Shown here piece by piece: positions 6,074 to 11,598 of a stretch of 11,598 nt of DNA. The stretch comes from a bacterium (GTDB taxonomy: Bacteria > UBP18 > UBA7526). Where the stretch lies: positions 1 to 11,598 of the forward strand of contig JAHIPW010000106.1 in NCBI GenBank assembly GCA_018903055.1, written 5' to 3'. Both the position numbers and the translations under genes were made by a program. Positions within the stretch are counted from its first letter, which is position 1. Each line of letters starts with the position of its first letter. The notes beneath the pieces were generated by a model. That model ran no database searches and was not told where the DNA came from. It saw only the letters and a list, made by a program, of their open reading frames with translations.

Positions 6074-7323
6074 GAAAATTAACAGGTCTAATTCTGGTGG
6101 CATTGATGCTGAGTGTGGTTTCCTCGGTACAAGCCCAGGAGGCGACAGAGGAGGAGAGGCTCTTTGCCTACTGCGACCGGCTCTATCAGTTGGACGATGC
6201 CAAAATCTATCCCCTGGCTCAGGAAGAGTTCCAAAAGTTTCTGGATAGGTATCCGGATAGTTCTGCTGCACCAGAAGCCCAGTACAAGATTGGCAACCTC
6301 TACACTAAAAGGAAGGAGAATCTTCTGGCTGTAGCCAGTCATATAAAGAGCCTCTACCTCTATCCGGGAGACACTTGGGCGGAGAAGTCAAGGCAGGAGA
6401 TGTTGAGCCTTGTCCCGGAGAAGGGGAAGGATCGTGAACTTCGGGCAAAGATAGCCACGGATGTAATACTCAAGACAAGGCCCGTCTCATCGAGACACTT
6501 CAGATACCTTGAGCATCTCTACCGCTTTGAAGAGCCCAAACTCCACCAATTTACCTATGACCAGTTCCAGGAGTTTCTAAAAAAATATCCAGACTGTGAG
6601 GAAGCCGATCTTGCCCAGCTGAATCTCGCCCATCTGGTCAATAGGCAGAAACTCTTTCATCAGGCCATCGCCCAGTATCTGAAGGTAGTCTATCTCTATC
6701 CCACAAGTCCCCTCTTAGCCGATGCCCGCTATAAGGTGGGATATATCTATCATCAAGAACTCAAGGATTACAAGCATGCTGTAGAGGCCTATCAGAAAGT
6801 AGTGAGCGACCATCCGGAGAGTGAGTGGGCGGAGAACTCCTTGTGGTATACCGCCGAGATTTATACCAAAGAGATTAAGGAGTATGGCCAGGCAATCAGG
6901 AACTACGAACTCTTTGCCCAGAGATACCCGGAGACCAAGCGCGCTCAGGATTCCCTCTACTATGCCGCAAAGATCTATCGGGACGAGACGGGCGATTATG
7001 CCCAGGCCATCCAGACCTTCTCTCATCTGGCAGAAGAGTATCCTGCTTCTCGGTATGCAGATTATGCCCTGGTGGGTGTAGCCAAGATCTATGAGGAGAA
7101 ACTCAAGGATTTCCAGAAAGCAATCGAAGCCTACCAGGTAGTCCCCGAGAAGTATCCGGAGAGTGGGTATGCTGATGATTGCCTCTATCAGATGGGGGCG
7201 ATCTACGAAAAGGAACTGAAGTCCAATGCTCAGGCCATAGAAGCCTATGAGAAACTGATTAAAAAGTATCCCGAATCCCGCTATGCCAAGTCTGCCGCAA
7301 GGAAACTCAAGAAACTTAAGTAA
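6070..7323 (+). CDS. Secreted TPR-repeat protein (YbgF/BamD-type repeats)
   Basis: The 417-residue protein starts at ATG 6070, seven bases after AAGGAGG (6056-6062), and overlaps the preceding TGA. An in-frame ATG at 6016 lies inside the upstream gene and would bury the signal. The signal peptide is MRKLTGLILVALMLSVVSSVQA, with probable cleavage after VQA, so the protein should be periplasmic. The rest is almost entirely helical repeats. The last four full units have an exact 38-residue period with the pattern xxQAIxxYxxxxxxYPESxYAxxxLYxxAxIYxxxxKx. Such arrays are protein-interaction scaffolds, and coupling to a BamD-like lipoprotein suggests a shared envelope role. No enzymatic domain is visible. 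Confidence 0.85.
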   Translation: MRKLTGLILVALMLSVVSSVQAQEATEEERLFAYCDRLYQLDDAKIYPLAQEEFQKFLDRYPDSSAAPEAQYKIGNLYTKRKENLLAVASHIKSLYLYPGDTWAEKSRQEMLSLVPEKGKDRELRAKIATDVILKTRPVSSRHFRYLEHLYRFEEPKLHQFTYDQFQEFLKKYPDCEEADLAQLNLAHLVNRQKLFHQAIAQYLKVVYLYPTSPLLADARYKVGYIYHQELKDYKHAVEAYQKVVSDHPESEWAENSLWYTAEIYTKEIKEYGQAIRNYELFAQRYPETKRAQDSLYYAAKIYRDETGDYAQAIQTFSHLAEEYPASRYADYALVGVAKIYEEKLKDFQKAIEAYQVVPEKYPESGYADDCLYQMGAIYEKELKSNAQAIEAYEKLIKKYPESRYAKSAARKLKKLK

Positions 7324-7520
7324 TCGGCTTCAAGCCGCAGGTCGCAGGCTACAGGTTACGTTTACGGGTTACGGTTAGGATACCCGCTCTATTGAAGTCG
7401 GAAAACAGTTGACGGAAATCTGAAAACTGTAGGGAAATCGGAAATCTGAAATCAGAATTTTTCCGTTTTCTGTTCTCTGTTTTCTCTACTGATTTCTGTT
7501 TTCCAACAACCGATTTCTGA
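7324..7520. repeat. Short-word inverted-repeat spacer before coaBC
   Basis: The spacer opens with a small hairpin, CGGCTTCAAGCCG (7325-7337), and CAGGCTACAGG (7345-7355), the latter identical to 1022-1032. Next comes GGTTACGGTTAGG (7367-7379), one base off the word at 5095-5107. Purine-rich words (GGAAAACAG, GGAAATCTG; about 7396-7458) are then answered by pyrimidine-rich complements (CTGTTTTCC at 7496-7504, CCGATTTCTG near 7510). No gene is seen in it. The coaBC ribosome site follows at 7523-7528. Confidence 0.7.
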
Positions 7521-7534
7521 AAGAGGAGATATTT

Positions 7535-8566
7535 GTGCCCAAGAAAACTATCATTCTGGGGGTTACTGGCTCTATTGCCGCTATTAAGGCGGAAAATCTG
7601 GTGAAGAGACTCAAAGGGATTGGCCGAGTCATTGTCGTTATGACTGAGGCAGCAAGAGAATTCGTTTCACCTGAAAGGTTGGTTAAGGTCTCAGGCAATA
7701 GGGTAGTGACCGGTCTCTTTGAGAGGTATCGGAAAGAGAAGACCTGCCTGCCGGCAGGCAGGGAGACGGTAGAGCATATCTCCTTAGCAGAAGAGGCAAA
7801 CCTCCTCTTAATTGCCCCGGCAACAGCAAATATCATGGCAAAGTTAGTAAATGGGATAGCAGATGATATGCTCTCCACCCTAGTTCTGGCAACTCAAGCC
7901 CCTATTTTGATCGCTCCGGCCATGAATACCGATATGTGGGAGAACGCTATAATTCAAGAGAATGTGACAAAGCTAAAGGCAAGAGGCTATGGATTCGTTG
8001 GCCCGGTATATGGTAGGCTGGCCTCGGGCAGGATGGGGAAGGGAAGACTGGCTCCTTTAGGAAGGATTGTGAAGGAATCAGAGAAGATTCTAAAAGAGAA
8101 GAAGGAGTTAATAAAAAAGAGAATCTTGATCACCGCCGGACCAACCCAGGAACCTCTGGACCCGGTGAGGTTCATCTCCAATCGCTCAACCGGAAGAATG
8201 GGATATGCCTTAGTCCAAGCAGCCTTAAGCAGAGGGGCAGAAGTTACTCTGATCAGTGGCCCCACTCAGCTACTTCCTCCTTCCGGGGCAGAGGTCATCA
8301 ATGTCCAGACTGCGAAAGAAATGCGAAGAGAAGTCTTAAGAAATTTCAAGAAAGCGGATGTCTTTATATCCTGTGCCGCAGTAGCAGATTATAGGCCCAA
8401 GAAAAGAGAAAAGAAGAAGATCAAAGGAGAGAGAAATTTTACTTTGGAATTGGAAAGAAATCCGGACATCCTGAAAGAAGTCTCTAAAAAGAAGGGAAAG
8501 AGAATCCTGGTGGGCTTTGCCCTTGAGACAGAGAATTTGATAAAGAATGCCAAAGCCAAATTATGA
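7535..8566 (+). CDS. coaBC: CoaBC, C-terminally shortened by in-frame TGA
   Basis: The protein is the bifunctional phosphopantothenate-cysteine ligase / phosphopantothenoylcysteine decarboxylase of coenzyme A synthesis. The GTG start lies six bases after GAGGAG (7523-7528). The N-terminal flavin-dependent CoaC half shows GVTGSIAA (9-16), the active-site His81 in VEHISLA, NGIADDMLS and the PAMNTDMW motif. The E. coli Cys158 position reads Ser164 (LASGRMGKGRL). The CoaB half begins near residue 189, with ITAGPTQEPLDPVRFISNRSTGRMG and the AVADYRPKK...KIK segment that carries the catalytic lysine. Residues 72-76 (LPAGR) come from a palindromic repeat, close to His81. The reading frame stops at TGA 8564-8566 after 343 residues, but family sequence resumes in frame immediately afterwards. 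A full-length product would be 399 residues, close to the usual ~400. Confidence 0.85.
   Translation: MPKKTIILGVTGSIAAIKAENLVKRLKGIGRVIVVMTEAAREFVSPERLVKVSGNRVVTGLFERYRKEKTCLPAGRETVEHISLAEEANLLLIAPATANIMAKLVNGIADDMLSTLVLATQAPILIAPAMNTDMWENAIIQENVTKLKARGYGFVGPVYGRLASGRMGKGRLAPLGRIVKESEKILKEKKELIKKRILITAGPTQEPLDPVRFISNRSTGRMGYALVQAALSRGAEVTLISGPTQLLPPSGAEVINVQTAKEMRREVLRNFKKADVFISCAAVADYRPKKREKKKIKGERNFTLELERNPDILKEVSKKKGKRILVGFALETENLIKNAKAKL
7743..7762. repeat. Perfect 20-bp palindrome inside coaBC
   Basis: CCTGCCTGCCGGCAGGCAGG equals its own reverse complement. It is in frame and encodes the CLPAGR segment just before the conserved VEHISLA of CoaC. None of its six frames contains a stop codon. 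Related copies lie at 3091-3133 and 8807-8826. Confidence 0.9.
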
Positions 8567-8734
8567 GAGAAGAACCTGGATTTAATCGTCGCTAACCCCT
8601 ACTCTCAGGCAGGAAGAGAGACAAACATCGTTAAGATAATCGACAAAAAAGGGAGAATCCAGAACCTACCCAGACTTCCTAAGGACGAAGTGGCAAGAAG
8701 AATTCTAGACAGAATAGCAATGATGCTTAAATGA
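8567..8734 (+). pseudogene. coaBC: In-frame C-terminal remainder of CoaBC beyond the TGA
   Basis: Continuing the coaBC frame past TGA 8564-8566 gives 55 uninterrupted codons to TGA 8732-8734. They read EKNLDLIVANPYSQAG, then ETNIVKIIDKKG, and end KDEVARRILDRIAMMLK. These match the conserved end of CoaB: the NLDLIVAN strand, the T-N-x-V hairpin and the final helix. The codon replaced is one where other CoaB proteins usually have a basic or variable residue, so a single AGA-to-TGA change would explain it. There is no ribosome site or start for separate translation. It could be a recent nonsense mutation, a read-through site or a sequencing/assembly error. Confidence 0.75.
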
Positions 8735-8743
8735 AAGAAGTTT

Positions 8744-8826
8744 ACAGTTGACAGTAACCAGTTTTTTTACTGTTAACTGTTCGCTGGTTACTGGTTACTC
8801 CGAACGCCTGCCTGCCAGCAGGCAGG
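8744..8826. repeat. Spacer repeats plus CCTGCC palindrome before nucleotidase gene
   Basis: ACAGTTGACAG (8744-8754) pairs with CTGTTAACTGT (8770-8780, one mismatch). GTAACCAG (8754-8761) pairs with CTGGTTAC (8784-8791), and CTGGTTA is doubled at 8784-8797. Because the left and right words are in the same order, the two pairings cross rather than nest. Directly after lies CCTGCCTGCCAGCAGGCAGG (8807-8826), the 7743-7762 palindrome with only its two central bases changed. Confidence 0.8.
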
Positions 8827-8840
8827 GAGTGAGGGATAGG

Positions 8841-9416
8841 ATGATCATTGGAATAGATATCGATGGAGTAATCGCTGATTCCGAGCCTCTCTATCGCCAA
8901 ACAATAAATAGACTCTTCAATCTCAATCTCAAACAAAAGGACATCACTTCCTATAAGTATGAGGAAAGTGCCGGGCTGACAGATGACCAGATGCGCCTCT
9001 TCTGGAAGACTTTCTATCAGGAGGGAGGCTGGCTAAAGATTAAGCTCATTAAAAGAGCAAAAAAGTTCTTAGATAAGTTAAAGAGAGAAAAACATAGAAT
9101 AGTCATTGTTACCTCCCGACCGAGAGACCACATTAAGAAAGAAACCTATCGATGGTTAGAAGAACATAAGATACCCTATTCTGAGCTCATCTTCTTAGAG
9201 AATCATAAAAGCAAGCATCAGGCAGCCCTATTACGTGGCCATAAATTCGATTACTTCCTCGAGGATTACTACGAGTATGCCCGGGACTTTGCTCAAAGAG
9301 GGGTGAAAGTCCTATTAATGGATTACCCCTGGAATAGATGGGGGAAGCCCCATCCCAATATTAAGAGAATCAAGAGCCTAAAAGAGGCAGAAGCAATTAT
9401 TTTAAGAGGTCTCTGA
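8841..9416 (+). CDS. HAD-superfamily 5'-nucleotidase-like phosphatase
   Basis: The 191-residue protein has the HAD motifs in order: motif I DIDGVIAD (residues 6-13, nucleophile Asp6 and Asp8), motif II TSRP (91-94), a motif III lysine in NHKSKH (Lys123 or Lys125) and motif IV LEDYYEYA (Glu141-Asp142). The overall pattern, with the small helical cap between motifs I and II, resembles the NT5C/YqfW-type putative nucleotidases that remove phosphate from (deoxy)nucleoside monophosphates; the substrate is not determinable here. ATG 8841 follows GAGGG (8831-8835) and starts at the first strand of the fold. The frame is open upstream to 8748, but those 31 codons are spacer repeat and palindrome. The end of the gene forms the left arm of the following inverted repeat. 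Confidence 0.8.
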   Translation: MIIGIDIDGVIADSEPLYRQTINRLFNLNLKQKDITSYKYEESAGLTDDQMRLFWKTFYQEGGWLKIKLIKRAKKFLDKLKREKHRIVIVTSRPRDHIKKETYRWLEEHKIPYSELIFLENHKSKHQAALLRGHKFDYFLEDYYEYARDFAQRGVKVLLMDYPWNRWGKPHPNIKRIKSLKEAEAIILRGL

Positions 9417-9550
9417 AAAAATCTTCAGAGCTCTCTGATTACACCGATTATAAGAAGATTACACTGATTACCGCGACAATAAAAAATCTGTGTAATCTAT
9501 GTCTTATCTGTGAAATCAGAGATTTCGGACTTTTTCAGAAATCTCTTTAA
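9405..9550. repeat. GATTACAC-word inverted repeat spanning the nucleotidase stop codon
   Basis: GATTACAC occurs at 9437-9444 and 9457-9464, and its complement GTGTAATC at 9490-9497. Outside these, GAGGTCTCTGAAAAAATC (9405-9422) matches the complement of the stretch around CTTTTTCAGAAATCTC (9530-9549). The left arm therefore contains the last codons and stop of the upstream gene. The right arm runs almost to the ribosome site of the next gene (9555-9560). Confidence 0.7.
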
Positions 9551-9566
9551 AAGAAAGGACTATCAA

Positions 9567-10589
9567 ATGAGGAATAGAAAGAAATGGAAAATATCACTTT
9601 TCTTCCTTCTGATCTTACTCTTTGGATGCGCTCCGGCAAAAATAGAGAAACCCACCATTATTCCGGTTCTGAATCAGAGCTATTTTCCTCAGGCCCGGGA
9701 GATGATTCAAGGAGCTAAGGAATATATCCATATTCTTCTTCTGGAGATCCATAAGGACGAATCTACCAAGGTATTGATGGAAGACCTTATCTCTGCTAAA
9801 AAGAGAGGAGTGGAGATAAAAGTCTTGTTAGAAAATAACCTTTCCTGTAATCAGGAGAGCCTTGCCTATCTCAAGGGAAAAGGGATCGAAGTTAAACTTG
9901 ATTCCCCAGAAAAATTTCTTCACCATAAACTCATGATTATTGACGGAAAAGAAATTCTTCTTGGTTCCACCAACTGGAGTTATATGTCTCTGGATTATAA
10001 TAATGAGACCAATGTCTTCATTCGAGATCCCACGGTTGCCCGTTATTATGAGAAGTACTTTCAGCTCCTCTGGAAAGATCCTACCCAAGAGCCCAGGGTA
10101 CTTTTAGTAAAGACAAAAAAGGTTATTCCTTTAGCGGTAAAAAAGGATTATTCTAACCAGCTCCATAACCTACTTAATAATGCTCAAAAGCGAATTCATA
10201 TTATAATGTATGGCATGAGATACTATCCCCAATACCCGGATAGTATAGTAAATACCATACTCAATGATTTGATAGAGGCTAAAAAAAGAGGACTGGAGGT
10301 TAAGGTTCTCTTAGATAAAAGCGGTTATAATCAGAAACTGAATCGCTTTAATGAAGAGGCTGCCCGGTATTTAGAAGAGAATGGGGTAGAAGTAAGGTTC
10401 GATTCTCCAGAGGTTCACACTCACGCTAAACTGATCATTATTGATGATGCTACTCTTTTGGGTTCTAGCAACTGGGGATATGGGGGCCTGGAACTCTATT
10501 TAGGCTCCAATGTCTTGTTACTCGATCCCCAGATAACGGACTCTTATGAAAAATATTTCCAGAGGCTCTGGCTTCAAGGCGGGAAGTGA
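9567..10589 (+). CDS. Phospholipase D-like lipoprotein with two HKD motifs
   Basis: The 340-residue protein has a lipoprotein signal (MRNRKKWKISLFFLLILLFGC, Cys21). Two tandem PLD-fold halves follow, each with a DLI(S/E)AKKRG(V/L)E(I/V)KVLL strand-helix unit and an HxKxxxxD active-site motif: H119/K121/D126, followed by GSTNWS, and H286/K288/D293, followed by GSSNWGYGG. Paired HKD motifs form one phosphodiesterase active site in the family, which includes phospholipases, cardiolipin synthases and Nuc-type nucleases. The substrate cannot be read from sequence, but membrane anchoring outside the cytoplasm suggests lipid or extracellular nucleic acid. ATG 9567 is preceded by AAAGGA (9555-9560). 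An in-frame GTG at 9510 would add 19 residues encoded by spacer repeat and is rejected. radC starts 7 nt after the stop, so co-transcription is likely. Confidence 0.85.
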   Translation: MRNRKKWKISLFFLLILLFGCAPAKIEKPTIIPVLNQSYFPQAREMIQGAKEYIHILLLEIHKDESTKVLMEDLISAKKRGVEIKVLLENNLSCNQESLAYLKGKGIEVKLDSPEKFLHHKLMIIDGKEILLGSTNWSYMSLDYNNETNVFIRDPTVARYYEKYFQLLWKDPTQEPRVLLVKTKKVIPLAVKKDYSNQLHNLLNNAQKRIHIIMYGMRYYPQYPDSIVNTILNDLIEAKKRGLEVKVLLDKSGYNQKLNRFNEEAARYLEENGVEVRFDSPEVHTHAKLIIIDDATLLGSSNWGYGGLELYLGSNVLLLDPQITDSYEKYFQRLWLQGGK

Positions 10590-10596
10590 GGGTAAA

Positions 10597-11280
10597 ATGG
10601 AAAAGATGACCTTAAAAGATCTTCCCCAGGCAGAGAGGCCCAGGGAGAGGCTCATAAGATATGGCTCAGATAAGCTGTCCCTTGCTGAGCTCTTAGCCAT
10701 TATTATTGGCAAGGGAACTCCGGGGGAATCGGTCTCTGTTCTTTCTTCTCGCCTGTTGAGCAGGTTTGGTGACCTCAATAGGTTAGAAGAAGCCTCTATA
10801 GAAGAGTTGACTAAAATCAAGGGGATTGGAGAGGCAAAGGCCACCCAGATAAAGGCGGCCTTAGAACTGGGAAGGAGACTATTCTCTCAAGAAGAAGCTA
10901 AGGGAAGAATAATCCAGACCGCAGAAGATGTCTATAAATCAATGAGGGCAGAGTTTAAGAATAAGAAGAAGGAGCACTTCAACCTCGTTCTACTAAATAC
11001 CAGGAATCAGTTAATCAGGAAGGTATCGGTAACAAAGGGGACCTTGAACGCCAGTCTCATTCACCCTCGGGAAGTATTTAAGTCTGCCCTCTCCCATTCT
11101 GCGGCCTCAGTTATCTTAGTCCACAATCATCCCTCTGGAGACCCTAGACCGAGTGATGATGACATAAAGATTACCAAGAGGCTCATTGAAGCGGGAAAGA
11201 TAATGGGCATCGAAGTCCACGACCATGTAATCCTGGCTGGTAATAAATATACCAGCCTTAAGGCCCAGAAACATATTTGA
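10597..11280 (+). CDS. radC: RadC family JAMM/MPN-domain protein
   Basis: The 227-residue protein has the usual RadC architecture: an N-terminal helical UPF0758 region opening LPQAERPRERLIRYG, a helix-hairpin-helix DNA-binding motif (KIKGIGEAKATQIKAALELG, 73-92), and a JAMM metalloprotease-like domain with H176-x-H178-x7-S186-x2-D189 (VHNHPSGDPRPSDDDI) and a candidate catalytic Glu126. The family was once linked to DNA repair and recombination; the enzymatic role is not settled. ATG 10597 follows GTGAGGG (10586-10592), which overlaps the upstream stop. A second in-frame ATG at 10606 is possible but less well placed. Earlier in-frame starts lie inside the PLD gene. Confidence 0.93.
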   Translation: MEKMTLKDLPQAERPRERLIRYGSDKLSLAELLAIIIGKGTPGESVSVLSSRLLSRFGDLNRLEEASIEELTKIKGIGEAKATQIKAALELGRRLFSQEEAKGRIIQTAEDVYKSMRAEFKNKKKEHFNLVLLNTRNQLIRKVSVTKGTLNASLIHPREVFKSALSHSAASVILVHNHPSGDPRPSDDDIKITKRLIEAGKIMGIEVHDHVILAGNKYTSLKAQKHI

Positions 11281-11317
11281 TATCGCTGTAATCATAATTT
11301 TTTATCACTGTAATCAT
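11281..11317. repeat. Two 15-bp direct repeats 22 bp apart after radC
   Basis: TATCGCTGTAATCAT (11281-11295) and TATCACTGTAATCAT (11303-11317) differ at one base and start 22 bp apart, about two helical turns. They lie between the radC stop and the ribosome site (GAGGAGG, 11322-11328) of the next gene. The CTGTAATC core is the complement of the GATTACA-type words at 9437-9497. They could be an operator or another member of the spacer-repeat class. Confidence 0.6.
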
Positions 11318-11336
11318 TTCTGAGGAGGAATCAAAG

Positions 11337-11598
11337 ATGGTTGAAGAGAAAAAGGAAGAGAAGCAGCCCGAAGAAGAGTTGAAGCCAAAAGAACCGAAGA
11401 AGGAAGAACCTGCAGTCGCAGAAGCGCAGAAAGAAACCGCAGAGCCCGCAGAGGAGAAACCTGCAGGCGCAGAGGCCGCAGAGAAACCCGCAGAGGTCGC
11501 AGAGGAACCCGCAAAGCCCGCAGAGGGAAAAAAGCCACCGGAAGATTGGGCGTTTATGTTGCCAATGGTTGAGATGGCAAGTCATCCCATACATATTA
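11337..11598 (+). CDS. Start of an unrecognised protein with Pro/Ala/Glu/Lys-rich N-terminus, 3' cut
   Basis: ATG 11337 follows a strong GAGGAGG (11322-11328) with a spacing of 8, and the frame stays open to the window edge (87 codons). Residues 1-66 are almost entirely Glu, Lys, Pro and Ala, with no signal peptide, and are probably disordered. From residue 67 the composition changes to ordered-looking sequence (PPEDWAFMLPMVEMASHPIHI), which must be the beginning of a domain outside the window; I do not recognise it. The acidic/basic low-complexity part is encoded by a tandem GCAGAG-rich DNA repeat (about 11437-11525). Confidence 0.7.
   Translation, partial: MVEEKKEEKQPEEELKPKEPKKEEPAVAEAQKETAEPAEEKPAGAEAAEKPAEVAEEPAKPAEGKKPPEDWAFMLPMVEMASHPIHI
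11437..11525. repeat. Degenerate GCAGAG tandem repeat within the last gene
   Basis: About ten near-copies of CCGCAGAGG-type words are packed here (for example CCCGCAGAGGTCGCAGAGG, 11489-11507). All keep the reading frame and give the A-E-x-A-E-K-P pattern of the protein. The copies vary, which points to an old expansion rather than a recent slippage tract. Confidence 0.6.

Noticed and set aside
8564-8566. TGA as selenocysteine or tryptophan codon
   Set aside because: CoaB has no known selenocysteine there, no convincing SECIS-like hairpin was seen, and many genes in the window use TGA as their stop and TGG for Trp.

Overview
The window is about 11.6 kb with every recognisable gene on the + strand. 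It looks like a chromosomal segment from an uncultured diderm bacterium. Two proteins carry lipoprotein signals and one carries a cleavable signal peptide. The methyl branch uses a MetV/MetF-type methylenetetrahydrofolate reductase and a MetH whose reactivation domain is a separate gene, as in Thermotoga. Base composition is moderate, slightly AT-leaning. GC-rich palindromes of the CCTGCC/GGCAGG type, which I associate with candidate-phylum genomes (Omnitrophica/Aerophobetes-like), are scattered through it. I cannot name the phylum from this sequence alone.

Layout. 1-416: the end of a small gene, then a decayed minimal nucleotidyltransferase and no intact gene. 417-5029: a tight four-gene one-carbon/methionine operon: the MetH reactivation domain, metH, metV and metF, the last three overlapping by 1-4 nt. 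Together they reduce methylene-tetrahydrofolate, transfer the methyl group through cobalamin to homocysteine, and rescue oxidised cobalamin with SAM. 5296-7323: rpoZ, a BamD/CpoB-like TPR lipoprotein and a periplasmic TPR protein, chained by overlapping starts and stops. 7535-8734: coaBC (coenzyme A synthesis), interrupted by an in-frame TGA that leaves a conserved 55-residue C-terminal end beyond the stop. 8841-9416: a HAD-family 5'-nucleotidase-like phosphatase. 9567-10589: a phospholipase-D-like lipoprotein with two HKD motifs. 10597-11280: radC, 7 nt behind it. 11337-end: the start of an unrecognised protein with a Pro/Ala/Glu/Lys-rich N-terminus.

The unusual content is in repeats, not in a recognisable defence or secretion system. 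(1) Short palindromic elements sit in frame inside metH and coaBC and directly before the nucleotidase start. A different imperfect palindrome forms a 14-codon insert in the TPR lipoprotein. This resembles the Rickettsia palindromic elements that insert into coding regions. (2) Almost every intergenic gap longer than about 50 bp is built from short repeated words followed by near-reverse-complements of the same words. The words differ from gap to gap, but some are shared between distant gaps. (3) coaBC is split by a single in-frame TGA in an otherwise well-conserved reading frame.
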